Below, piece after piece: positions 1 through 7,688 of a stretch of 64,000 nucleotides of DNA. The DNA is from an uncultured Bacilli bacterium (GTDB lineage Bacteria > Bacillota_I > Bacilli_A > RF39 > UBA660), in contig CAKOWI010000005.1 of the NCBI GenBank assembly GCA_934122275.1, positions 1 through 64,000 of the forward strand, in the 5' to 3' direction. Below the pieces are notes generated by a model. That model saw only the letters and a program-made list of their open reading frames with translations, was not told where the DNA came from and did no database searches. The translations under genes were made by a program, and so were the position numbers. The number at the start of each line of letters is the position of its first letter. The stretch's first letter is position 1.

Positions 1-85
1 CCCCAATTGATTATAAAACTCAACTAGGGTTTAAATAATATTCTTTTAGTGTCTACTTTTTATTGACAAGTTCATTTTGTTATAA

Positions 86-499
86 CTAATTCTTTTTTAT
101 TTGATTAACTAAGTTTAAACATTTTAAATAAACATCGGAATCTTTGCCATACCTTTTGCATATATCAGATAATCTTTTATCATAACCAACATCATTGCCA
201 TACTTATCTACTTGCATATCGGCTTGATTTAAGATTTCAAGATATATTGATTCATACTCATTAGTTATCTCACCATGATAATAGATTTCTTTCCAATATT
301 TAAAGTTGATATTTTTTAAAATTATACCACCTATTTTATTGTGATTTAAACCGTTTTCACTAAATTCATAACCAATATCGTGATTATATCCTATTACAAA
401 GCAATTTTTTATTTCTTCATCACTTAAGTTCCTATTTATAGCAATTTCAGACATCTTTCTAGCCACTGCCAAAGAATGATTTAATCTATCTTGATCCAT
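86..499 (-). CDS. HD-domain phosphohydrolase-like protein
   Basis: A 137-residue protein that looks like a small HD-superfamily metal-dependent phosphohydrolase. Visible motifs are an N-terminal His in RLNHSLAVA (about residue 8), the HD doublet in GYNHDIGYE (about residues 40-41), a further His in the LNHNKIGG region, and a late Asp in NQADMQVD. These are the expected order of HD metal ligands. The substrate cannot be read from the sequence; relatives act on nucleotides or related phosphoesters. The start at 499 follows a strong AAGGAGG. It is transcribed alone, away from the 709-1437 gene. Family assignment is fairly safe, specific function unknown. Confidence 0.7.
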   Translation of the reverse strand: MDQDRLNHSLAVARKMSEIAINRNLSDEEIKNCFVIGYNHDIGYEFSENGLNHNKIGGIILKNINFKYWKEIYYHGEITNEYESIYLEILNQADMQVDKYGNDVGYDKRLSDICKRYGKDSDVYLKCLNLVNQIKKN

Positions 500-708
500 T
501 TGTACCTCCTTATAAATTGCAGCATGGATGTTAATTTTAAATTATATTAAAACTTAAACCAAACAAACAATTTGAAAAGTTCGAGTATATTTTTTCATAG
601 TGCGAGTTTCGTAGTAATCTACAACCCTCTCTCAATGACGATTGATATTAGAATCAATCTCTATAACAATAATACCATTTAAAGAAAAAAAGTAGTAATA
701 ACTTGCCA

Positions 709-1437
709 CTATTTTATAGTAAGTTTTAAAGTTTTTGCACCGCCTGTTAGTTCACAATATTTATTTACTGATTCTGTGCTATCATGTAGGAAATTATTAG
801 TTAATTCAAAATATGGTAATAAATATTTTACTTGCTCTTCTGTTAGTAAATCTGACGGTTTTAGTGTTGATTTAGGTTTACAATTACGTGGTAAATAACC
901 CACAAAGCCATTAACACTACATTCTGCAAATCCCTCGTAATCTACCGAAAAAGGAACTGCGTGTTCTAAAACTACTGGGACTAATTGTTTTCCATAATTT
1001 TCACTATTTGGATCTATATCTATATAAGTTAAGCGATTATTTTCATATGCAGTAACTGATTTTAAATTGTTTTCAGATATTCCATCATATAAAATGGGAA
1101 CAACAATTTTTTCTCCCATTGGAATTATATTTCCTTTTTCATCTCTTTGTATAGCAATAATGCCATATTTAAATGAAAGTGTTGAATTATCAAAATCTTC
1201 TGCATATTCTAAAAATTGACCGCAAACTGCATCACATACAATATAAAGTTCTTCTAAACCTTCACCATATATTGGTTCCATTAAGTAATAATCTTTTGAC
1301 AATTTTCTCATTACTTTTTTTCTTTCAACAATCTCTTCTATAGCAAGGCAAAATTTATTTGTTCCATTAATATATGAAATATTTCCTTCTTCATCTATAT
1401 ATGAAATTTTTTTTGTACTATCTATAAGTTTTTCCAT
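709..1437 (-). CDS. hypothetical protein (242 aa)
   Basis: I do not recognise this 242-residue protein. It has no signal peptide or membrane segment and looks cytosolic, with a beta-rich middle (patterns like KIVVPILYDG and GFVGYLP) loosely reminiscent of WG-type beta repeats, and a helical C-terminus. The start at 1437 is backed by AAAGGAGGG a few bases upstream. It sits alone between an HD-domain gene and a decayed region. No function is proposed. Confidence 0.6.
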   Translation of the reverse strand: MEKLIDSTKKISYIDEEGNISYINGTNKFCLAIEEIVERKKVMRKLSKDYYLMEPIYGEGLEELYIVCDAVCGQFLEYAEDFDNSTLSFKYGIIAIQRDEKGNIIPMGEKIVVPILYDGISENNLKSVTAYENNRLTYIDIDPNSENYGKQLVPVVLEHAVPFSVDYEGFAECSVNGFVGYLPRNCKPKSTLKPSDLLTEEQVKYLLPYFELTNNFLHDSTESVNKYCELTGGAKTLKLTIK

Positions 1438-2130
1438 ATACTAACCCTCCTTTGTATAAACAAATTATAACATAAAATGTTATATTTCAACATTAAATTG
1501 GATTTATACTTAAATTTGCATATCAAAATCGTCTTTATCTCTTTAGTAATCGTGATTTTTACTAAATTCATAAGTATCTTGTAAATCTTCAAGCATTTCT
1601 TTTTCTATGTTTTTTTTGAATATAAAACTTTTGTAACACCTGTATATTTTTTGTTCTTATCACTACAAAATGAAATGAATTAATCATGCTTCTTTATTTT
1701 TTATATTTTAGTTAGTAGTTAAAACTTGATTTTGATAAAACATATACCCCCTAGATATTATGACACAAGCACCAAAATTATCATTGTGGATTTTATTGCA
1801 CAAAAAACAGTCATATTTCAGACTAAAAATGAATCAAAAATCAATTAAATTTATAAAAATTATGGTAAAATTAATGTAGGAGGAACAATCAATGACCAAT
1901 AAAAAAGAAAAAGAAATCAAGCAAGAAAAAATAGAAACATAATTTTGTTTGGTTTTATGCCTTACTAAAATTATGTTATATTGAATTTCAAAAGGTATTT
2001 TCCTTTGCACACCGTTATTGGCTTTGCAAATAGCGTAGTGTGTTACTGAATTGTAAAAATAAAACTATATTCAATTTAATTTGAGAGTAGTTTTTATATT
2101 ATCTCGAAAAGTTCGAGTTTCCTATCAATC
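1438..2130. other. 693-bp region of decayed sequence without an intact gene
   Basis: No substantial reading frame is intact here. On the minus strand around 1540-1680 short frames encode scraps such as KYTGVTKVLYSKK and EMLEDLQDTYEFSKN, separated by stops or frame changes, as expected of a rotting gene. On the plus strand a good TAGGAGGA at about 1879-1886 precedes a 16-codon frame at 1891-1941 (starts MTNKKEKEIKQ), followed in another frame by a hydrophobic stretch with FVWFYALLKLCY. This looks like a frameshifted small membrane protein gene. The region ends at the tRNA. Confidence 0.4.
1891..1941 (+). pseudogene. short lysine-rich ORF, probably the head of a broken gene
   Basis: Sixteen codons starting ATGACCAATAAAAAAGAAAA and ending TAA, with a strong AGGAGG ribosome site just upstream. 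The very good translation start and the in-frame stop after a lysine-rich leader suggest a truncated or frameshifted gene rather than a functional peptide. A hydrophobic frame continues downstream in a different phase. Confidence 0.3.
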
Positions 2131-2204
2131 TGGTGCCACTTATAGGAATCGGACCTATAGCTAATCATTACGAGTGACTTGTTTTACCATTAAACTAAAG
2201 TGGC
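2131..2204 (-). tRNA. tRNA-Thr (anticodon CGT)
   Basis: The minus strand folds as a complete cloverleaf: acceptor GCCACTT pairing with AAGTGGC, D stem GTTT/AAAC around loop AATGGTA, anticodon stem AGTCA/TGATT with loop CTCGTAA, T stem ATAGG/CCTAT with loop TCCGATT, discriminator A and encoded CCA. The anticodon CGT reads ACG (Thr). It lies 10 bp from the end of the neighbouring membrane-protein gene and borders decayed sequence, a typical setting for a former integration site. Confidence 0.93.
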
Positions 2205-2214
2205 ATATAGGATT

Positions 2215-2724
2215 TTATTTAAAAAATCCATTTTCTACATATTTTGTTTCATTTACTATAACAAAGGCATTACTATCAATTTGTGATATTGTCTTTCTTA
2301 ATGAATTTAAATGTTTTTTATCAACTTCAATAAATAACATTACTTTTTTTGCTTTATCTTTTCCTGTACAATTTACTTCAGAAACAGCATAACCTTGACT
2401 TCTAATTTTTTCTACTTCTTTTTTTAAACTTGAATCAAATACTACTTGAACTAATATTTTTCCGTTAATAAGATTAATTGAAAGAGTAGTACCAATAAAT
2501 GTTCCAGCAGCATATCCACCAGCATATGATATTGCTATCCATATACTATTTATATTAGTATTTAGAGCTTCTTTTACTACTAAAAACCAAATTAATACGT
2601 CTATAAATCCTAAAATTGCTGCACTTACTCTTTGACCTTTTACGGTTAATATAGTTACAAAAGTACCAAGTGAAACATCAAGTATTCTGGCTAAAAATAT
2701 TTTTATACATAATATTATTAGCAA
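2215..2724 (-). CDS. UPF0316/YebE-like membrane protein with DUF2179 domain
   Basis: About 169 residues. The N-terminal half has three hydrophobic segments with the family signature LGTFVTILTVKGQR and GFIDVLIWFLVVKEAL. The C-terminal half is a soluble DUF2179 domain (GYAVSEVNCTGKDK, then MLFIEVDKK) of the kind found in YebE/YitT-type proteins. The function is unknown; in relatives the soluble domain resembles a small ligand-binding fold. A GTG at 2733 lies directly on the AAAGGA site, so I prefer the TTG at 2724, which leaves about 10 bases of spacing. Monocistronic, divergent from the gene at 2823. Confidence 0.85.
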   Translation of the reverse strand: MLIILCIKIFLARILDVSLGTFVTILTVKGQRVSAAILGFIDVLIWFLVVKEALNTNINSIWIAISYAGGYAAGTFIGTTLSINLINGKILVQVVFDSSLKKEVEKIRSQGYAVSEVNCTGKDKAKKVMLFIEVDKKHLNSLRKTISQIDSNAFVIVNETKYVENGFFK

Positions 2725-2822
2725 TATAATCACTTCCTTTTAATGATATCATAATTATTTTGTGGTATCAATAGAAAAAATAAACATAAAGTGATATAAT
2801 TATTTCAAATGAGGTGACAAAA

Positions 2823-3554
2823 ATGAATTCAAAAGTTTCACTTAATAAAAATACTATAATTCTTTTTATATGTAATGTAATTGTTTTACTGCTTTCCATT
2901 TGTTTTAATAAAATCTTTACTTACCTAGAATATCCATCATATTTTATTAGGATAGTACAAATCATTAATTACATAGTTTTAATTATTGGTATCATATTTA
3001 ATGTAATTTTTTTAAAGAAGGCTAAAAAGTATGATGATAAAAACCATATGATAATAATTATAGTATCTTTTGTTTTATATCTTATTTTTAATATTTTAGG
3101 ACCAATAATTGCAAATAAGATTGAAAATAAGAAGTATAAACCAATGAATCAGAAACTTATATCTTATTGTAAAGAAAATGCTTGTGAAAAATACGTAATA
3201 AAAAATAGAAATAATTACAGTACTTTTTATATAAAAAACACTTATTATGATTATAATAAGAATAAATACAGCTATACCCTTAATCTAAAGTATGATGATA
3301 AAGATATTTCTAACATAGTTATAGAAATTTTATCTGATAATGATTCATATTCGTCAGAATTAATTAAGCAAACATTATCAAAGTATACAAAGCTATTTAA
3401 TGTGGATATAGACGAAAATAAAATAGATGAGGCATTTGAAAATAGATTTAGTAGCACTAAATGTAATGATAAGATATGCTATGAAGTAAAAGAAATTTAT
3501 GAAGATAAAGCTTTAGTGGCATTAATGACCAAGATAAAAATAGAATTAAAGTAA
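2823..3554 (+). CDS. membrane protein of unknown function (243 aa)
   Basis: Unrecognised protein. The first 105 residues hold three or four hydrophobic helices (for example TIILFICNVIVLLLSICF and MIIIIVSFVLYLIFNILGP), followed by a roughly 140-residue hydrophilic domain rich in Tyr, Asn, Lys and Asp with paired cysteines (CKENACEK; KCNDKICYE) that could form disulphides outside the cell. GAGGTGA at 2811-2817 sits 5 bases before ATG 2823, so this start is chosen over the GTG at 2814. The extended -10 TGATATAAT at 2792-2800 gives a very short leader. Confidence 0.65.
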   Translation: MNSKVSLNKNTIILFICNVIVLLLSICFNKIFTYLEYPSYFIRIVQIINYIVLIIGIIFNVIFLKKAKKYDDKNHMIIIIVSFVLYLIFNILGPIIANKIENKKYKPMNQKLISYCKENACEKYVIKNRNNYSTFYIKNTYYDYNKNKYSYTLNLKYDDKDISNIVIEILSDNDSYSSELIKQTLSKYTKLFNVDIDENKIDEAFENRFSSTKCNDKICYEVKEIYEDKALVALMTKIKIELK

Positions 3555-3613
3555 GCTATATTGAAAAATGATTAAAAATTTGCTATTATATAAACATGAT
3601 AGGGATGGTGAAT

Positions 3614-4273
3614 ATGGATACTAATACAATAATAATGATAGTTGCAATAATATTTGGAGTTTTTATTGTTTTTATGTTTATAGGGTTCTTAGGAGATAGA
3701 TATTTTAAGAAAAAAGAGTTAACAAATAATACCTCAAATAATAATTCTAGTAGCTTGAATAATAGTGCTAGTAGTACGGTAAATAATGTTTCTACATCAA
3801 GTGAAAAAAGTGCTATAGAAGTAAATCAAAACTTATCTTCAAATACAAATACTACGACACAAAATGATAATTTCAATCAAAACATTAGTGGGATTCAAAG
3901 CAATCCTTTTGGACAAGAAGTAAATTCTATGCAGCAAAATAATATGATACAACAGCCATATCAAAACCAAGCTGTTCAGCAAAATGCTCCGTTTAGTCAA
4001 AATACTAATAATGTTTCAAATAATCCTTTTATGGTAAATCAAGGAGGCGTTTTAAATAACGGATTTAATTCAAATCAATCTGCACCACAATCTAACAACG
4101 TTTTTAATACTAATAATGTGCAGCAGCCAATGAATCAAGGAATGAATATGCAACAAAGTAGTGTATTTAATCAAAATAATCAGCAAAATAGTGTTCCAAA
4201 TGCAAATAGGCAAGGACCAGTTGCATTTGATGGCAATTTATCAAATGATGATAATATTAATAATATATTTTAA
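3614..4273 (+). CDS. Asn/Gln-rich single-pass membrane protein
   Basis: 219 residues: one N-terminal transmembrane helix (IIMIVAIIFGVFIVFMFIGF), a short basic stretch (DRYFKKKE), then about 185 residues of low-complexity sequence dominated by Asn, Gln and Ser, with motifs such as SNPFGQE, NNVSNNPF and MQQNNMIQQP. The tail DDNINNIF is acidic. No known catalytic domain. Composition resembles prion-like or intrinsically disordered tails. The ATG at 3614 follows GGGATGGTG with proper spacing; the upstream ATG at 3596 lacks a ribosome site. A hairpin terminator follows at 4275, so it is a single-gene unit. Confidence 0.7.
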   Translation: MDTNTIIMIVAIIFGVFIVFMFIGFLGDRYFKKKELTNNTSNNNSSSLNNSASSTVNNVSTSSEKSAIEVNQNLSSNTNTTTQNDNFNQNISGIQSNPFGQEVNSMQQNNMIQQPYQNQAVQQNAPFSQNTNNVSNNPFMVNQGGVLNNGFNSNQSAPQSNNVFNTNNVQQPMNQGMNMQQSSVFNQNNQQNSVPNANRQGPVAFDGNLSNDDNINNIF

Positions 4274-4274
4274 G

Positions 4275-4297
4275 TCCTTACTTTTAAGGATTTTTTT
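4275..4297 (+). terminator. rho-independent terminator
   Basis: TCCTTA/TAAGGA stem with CTTT loop followed by seven T, immediately after the Asn/Gln-rich gene. Confidence 0.75.
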
Positions 4298-4335
4298 ATT
4301 TAGTAAAAAAATGTTAATAATTTATGATATAAATA

Positions 4336-4353
4336 TGCTATAATTATATAGCA
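4336..4353 (+). promoter_or_regulatory. extended -10 promoter inside an 18-bp palindrome upstream of cdaA
   Basis: TGCTATAAT (TG at 4336, -10 at 4339-4344) is the left part of a perfect inverted repeat, TGCTATA-ATTA-TATAGCA. A dyad covering the -10 element could be an operator for the c-di-AMP operon, but AT-rich dyads also arise by chance. Confidence 0.5.
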
Positions 4354-4373
4354 ATGAATAATAAGGAGGAATT

Positions 4374-5195
4374 ATGAATTTATATAACACGTTAAACATA
4401 ATAAAAGATATAATTGATGTGTGTATAGTTTGGGCAGGACTATATTTCATATTAAAAAGCATAAAGAATAATGTTAAGTTTACCTTACTATTTAAGGGAA
4501 TATTAATTATTATAGTAGTAAAGCTTTTAAGTAGTTGGTTTGATTTAAAAACTATAGGATTATTACTTGAATACGTAATAATGTGGGGACCTTTAGCATT
4601 AATTATTATATTCCAACCAGAAATTAGATCGGTTCTAGAACAACTAGGTCGTTCTCAGCTATTAGGAAGACATAAAACTCTTACTATATCTGAAAGAGAA
4701 AGAATAGTATATGAGATAGGTTTAGCACTTGAGTATTTAAAAAAACATCGTATAGGTGCATTAATCGTTATTGAAAGGGACACTTCTCTTGCAGATTATA
4801 TAGAAAGATCTAAAAAATTATATGCCGAAATATCTAATGAATTATTAGTAGCTATTTTCTTCCCAGATAATCCTTTGCATGATGGCGGAGTTATTATCCA
4901 GGGAGATAAAATCACAAGTGCAGGTGCTATATTTCCTACAACCGTAGATATGAAATTTAGTAAAAGATTAGGTACTAGACATAGAGCTGCCATAGGAATA
5001 AGTGAAGAATCTGATGCTATTGCGATAATTGTATCAGAAGAAACTGGTAGAATTTCAATCGCAATAAATGGAGATTTAAAATACAACTTGTCTTTAGATG
5101 AAGCAAAAATGACTATATTAGATGAGTTAAAACCAAAAAAACAATCTGAATTTGAATATGAAGAAAAAGATGAGGATGGTGATGATAATGAATAA
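4374..5195 (+). CDS. cdaA: diadenylate cyclase CdaA (c-di-AMP synthase)
   Basis: Membrane-bound diadenylate cyclase that condenses two ATP into c-di-AMP, the messenger controlling potassium, osmolytes and cell-wall homeostasis. 273 residues. Three N-terminal membrane helices up to about residue 80 (ending MWGPLALIIIFQPEIR) are followed by the DAC domain with catalytic DGG in NPLHDGGVIIQ (about residue 168) and RHRAAIG (about residue 204), both intact. The C-terminus is acidic (KDEDGDDNE). AAGGAGGAATT precedes the ATG. It overlaps cdaR by 8 bp, implying translational coupling. In Bacillus the third gene is glmM; here rplM comes next instead. Confidence 0.95.
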   Translation: MNLYNTLNIIKDIIDVCIVWAGLYFILKSIKNNVKFTLLFKGILIIIVVKLLSSWFDLKTIGLLLEYVIMWGPLALIIIFQPEIRSVLEQLGRSQLLGRHKTLTISERERIVYEIGLALEYLKKHRIGALIVIERDTSLADYIERSKKLYAEISNELLVAIFFPDNPLHDGGVIIQGDKITSAGAIFPTTVDMKFSKRLGTRHRAAIGISEESDAIAIIVSEETGRISIAINGDLKYNLSLDEAKMTILDELKPKKQSEFEYEEKDEDGDDNE

Positions 5196-6552
5196 GATAT
5201 TTAAACCATTTGTTAGTCTTTTCACAGCTATCTTTAAATTTATGGATAAAAAAATAGTATTACCAATAACAAAGTTTTTTGTTAAAATTTCAAACTTATT
5301 TAATAAAAATGGAAGAGGAATTGATAAAATATTATCAAAGAAATCTGGATTGATAGTAGTTTCTCTTATTATAGCAGTAATAGTATTTTTATATGCAGAT
5401 TCTAAAACAACTTCTTTGGTTGAAACTTATGCTGAAGTTTTATATAACCAGCCAATTTCAGCAACGTATAATGAAGAAGCGTATGTTGTGGAAGGATTAC
5501 CAGAAACTGTTGATATAACACTTATAGGAAGAAAATCTGATGTATATTTAGCAAAGCAACTACCTACTAATGACATAACTATAGATTTAAACGGGTTAGA
5601 GCCTGGTGTTCATAAAGTTAATCTTAAGTATAAAAAGGCATTAAGTTCTGTTGAATACAAACTAGATCCTTCTGTTGCAACAATCGTAATATATGAAAAG
5701 ATATCTGAAGAAAAAGAAGTAAACTATGAGGTTATAAATAAAGATAAGATTGACTCTAAATTAATAGTAGAAGATGTTTCATTAAGTGCTGAAAAAGTAT
5801 ACGTAAAAGGTAATGATTCAACGTTATCAAAAGTAGCTTCTGTAAAAGCATTAGTTGACTTAAAGAACTTAGTTGATGCAACTTCAGGAGAACAAACAAT
5901 TAAAGATGTTAAGTTAGTAGCATATGATAATTCTGGAAATAAGGTGGATGCGGAGATAGTTCCATCTAAGATAGATGTAAATGTTAAAATTTCATCACCA
6001 CAAAAAGAAGTTCCTATAAAGGTAATTCCAAAGAATTATAAGAACATAGTATTTGGTAAAGCAATAAGTAGTATAACAACTGATATTAGTAAAGTTACAA
6101 TTTATGGTAATTCAAGTAAGTTAGAGAAAATTACTTACATACCTGTTTATGTTGATGTTAGTGACTTAAAAGAAGATAAAAAGTATTCAATAACAATTAA
6201 GAAACCATCTGGTGTAAGAGCTATAAGTGAAACTTCTGTTAATGTTTCTGTTGCATTAGGTGATGAAGTTACTAAAGAAATTAATGATGTATACCTAGAG
6301 TATGAAAACTTAGGTGACGGATTATCTGTTCAAGCGGTAAATCAAGATAGCACTAAAGTAACTGTTAGTGTTAAGGGTGTACAAAATGTATTATCTAACT
6401 TAGATCCATCAACAATAAAGGCCTATGTAAATCTAAAAGGTTTAGGAGTAGGAGAACATGAAATCCCAGTTTATGTTGAAGGAACAGATTTAAGAGCTAA
6501 ATACTCATCTAAAACAACTAAAGTAACGCTTAAAATAACACAAAAGAACTAA
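5188..6552 (+). CDS. cdaR: CdaR, YbbR-domain regulator of CdaA
   Basis: 454 residues. A cytoplasmic N-terminus and one membrane helix (GLIVVSLIIAVIVFLYAD, about residues 51-68) are followed by about four extracellular YbbR domains, visible as repeated blocks such as VDITLIGRKSDVYLAKQ, VYVKGNDSTLSKVASV, VTIYGNSSKLEKITYI and VTVSVKGVQNVLSNL. CdaR binds CdaA and tunes its cyclase activity in related Firmicutes. I chose ATG 5188, inside the end of cdaA, because GGATGGTGATG provides a ribosome site and the longer frame only adds a Met/Lys-rich leader from cdaA codons read in another phase. Confidence 0.92.
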   Translation: MNKIFKPFVSLFTAIFKFMDKKIVLPITKFFVKISNLFNKNGRGIDKILSKKSGLIVVSLIIAVIVFLYADSKTTSLVETYAEVLYNQPISATYNEEAYVVEGLPETVDITLIGRKSDVYLAKQLPTNDITIDLNGLEPGVHKVNLKYKKALSSVEYKLDPSVATIVIYEKISEEKEVNYEVINKDKIDSKLIVEDVSLSAEKVYVKGNDSTLSKVASVKALVDLKNLVDATSGEQTIKDVKLVAYDNSGNKVDAEIVPSKIDVNVKISSPQKEVPIKVIPKNYKNIVFGKAISSITTDISKVTIYGNSSKLEKITYIPVYVDVSDLKEDKKYSITIKKPSGVRAISETSVNVSVALGDEVTKEINDVYLEYENLGDGLSVQAVNQDSTKVTVSVKGVQNVLSNLDPSTIKAYVNLKGLGVGEHEIPVYVEGTDLRAKYSSKTTKVTLKITQKN

Positions 6553-6558
6553 AAAACG

Positions 6559-6587
6559 TTGACAAATACGTTATTATGAAGTAGAAT
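6559..6587 (+). promoter_or_regulatory. consensus sigma-A promoter for rplM-rpsI
   Basis: TTGACA (6559-6564), a 17-bp spacer and TAGAAT (6582-6587). It starts 7 bp after the cdaR stop codon, so the ribosomal genes have their own strong promoter. Confidence 0.85.
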
Positions 6588-6593
6588 TTTAAT

Positions 6594-6664
6594 CGGTACA
6601 TTTATAAACCCACATAAGTTTGTCCTGGGAAAACAAGCTTATAAAGGAAAGGAAATATATATAT
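6594..6664 (+). ncRNA. candidate L13 leader (autoregulatory 5'UTR)
   Basis: The rplM 5'UTR contains a perfect 10-bp hairpin, ATAAGTTTGT (6614-6623) pairing with ACAAGCTTAT (6633-6642) around loop CCTGGGAAA, just before the AAAGGAAAGG ribosome site. Firmicute rplM operons are known to carry an L13 leader at this position that responds to excess L13; assignment here rests on position and structure, not on a covariance search. Confidence 0.6.
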
Positions 6665-7093
6665 ATGACAACATTTATGGCAAATGCCAAGAACATTGAA
6701 CGTAAATGGTATGTTATTGATGCTAAAGGAAAACCACTTGGTAGAGTAGCTGCTAAGGCTGCTGTTATGCTAAGAGGAAAACATAAGGCAACTTATACAC
6801 CTCATGTTGATTGCGGAGATAATATTATCATTGTTAATGCAAAAGAAGTAGCATTAACAGGAAACAAGTTAGAACAAAAAGTATACTATAATCACAGTGG
6901 ATATACAGGTGGTTTAAGACAAAGAACTGCAAAGGAAATGCGTGAAAACTATCCAGTAGAAATGGTTGAAAGAGCAGTTAAAGGAATGCTTCCAAAAGGA
7001 AGATTAGGACGTCAAATGTATAAGAAATTATATGTTTATGAAGGCGCTGATCATAAGCATCAAGCTCAAAAACCAGAAACTATAGAAATTTAA
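6665..7093 (+). CDS. rplM: 50S ribosomal protein L13
   Basis: Large-subunit protein uL13, an early assembly protein binding 23S rRNA. 142 residues, the usual length, with family blocks WYVIDAKGKPLGRVA, LRGKHKATYTPHVDCGD and GRLGRQMYKKLYVYEG. The frame is open further upstream, but the N-terminus MTTFMANAKNIERKWY and the AAAGGAAAGG site fix the start at 6665, just after the leader hairpin. Forms an operon with rpsI 12 bp downstream. Confidence 0.97.
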   Translation: MTTFMANAKNIERKWYVIDAKGKPLGRVAAKAAVMLRGKHKATYTPHVDCGDNIIIVNAKEVALTGNKLEQKVYYNHSGYTGGLRQRTAKEMRENYPVEMVERAVKGMLPKGRLGRQMYKKLYVYEGADHKHQAQKPETIEI

Positions 7094-7105
7094 GGAGGAA
7101 AGTAG

Positions 7106-7519
7106 ATGGCAAAAACATTCATTGGTACAGGTCGTCGTAAACGTTCAGTAGCACGTGTTAGAATGACTTCAGGAAAAGGAAAAATTACCATTAATGGTAG
7201 AGATGTTAATGAATACCTTCCTTTTAAAACATTAGTTATGGATTTAACACAACCATTAGATGCTACAAAGACTCGCGATAAGTTTGATATAGATGTTACT
7301 GTTTATGGTGGCGGATTCTCAGGTCAAACAGGAGCTATACGTTTAGGTATTACAAGAGCATTATTGGAGTATGATAAGAATACTGATCCATCATCAGATT
7401 CATCTTTCAGAAAGATCTTAAAATCAGAAGGATTTATTACTCGTGATGCTAGAATAAAAGAACGTAAAAAGTATGGTCTTAAGAAAGCTCGTCGTGCACC
7501 ACAATTTAGTAAGAGATAA
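7106..7519 (+). CDS. rpsI: 30S ribosomal protein S9
   Basis: Small-subunit protein uS9, whose C-terminal tail contacts P-site tRNA. 137 residues with GTGRRKRSVARVRM at the start, the internal VYGGGFSGQTGAIRLGI block and the conserved tail KKARRAPQFSKR. AAGGAGG upstream. Second and last gene of the rplM-rpsI operon, closed by the hairpin at 7534. Confidence 0.97.
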   Translation: MAKTFIGTGRRKRSVARVRMTSGKGKITINGRDVNEYLPFKTLVMDLTQPLDATKTRDKFDIDVTVYGGGFSGQTGAIRLGITRALLEYDKNTDPSSDSSFRKILKSEGFITRDARIKERKKYGLKKARRAPQFSKR

Positions 7520-7533
7520 TATTCTAACTATAA

Positions 7534-7563
7534 CTTTGGGAGATATACTCTCAAGGTTTTTTT
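7534..7563 (+). terminator. rho-independent terminator after rpsI
   Basis: CTTTGGGAG pairs with CTCTCAAGG (9 bp, two G-T pairs) around a 5-base loop, followed by a T run. Confidence 0.8.
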
Positions 7564-7578
7564 GTATAAAATATTAAT

Positions 7579-7625
7579 TTTGACACATTTTAAACAATAA
7601 GTAATAGTATATTTAAAGTGTCAAA
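7579..7625. promoter_or_regulatory. near-perfect inverted repeat upstream of the Abi gene (candidate operator)
   Basis: TTTGACACATTTTAAA (7579-7594) mirrors TTTAAAGTGTCAAA (7612-7625), differing by two inserted bases in the left arm, with a 17-base spacer. The left arm contains a TTGACA-like -35. A second extended -10, TGATATAAT at 7661-7669, lies just before the gene. The arrangement suggests an operator, possibly bound by the adjacent gene product or an unlinked repressor. Confidence 0.45.
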
Positions 7626-7688
7626 CGTAGTATAAATTTAATATTAAATTGTAAATTATGTGATATAATTTATATTAGGTGATACTAG

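Noticed and set aside
3614..4273. Non-coding low-complexity DNA
   Set aside because: An open frame with membrane helix, ribosome site and terminator supports a real protein.
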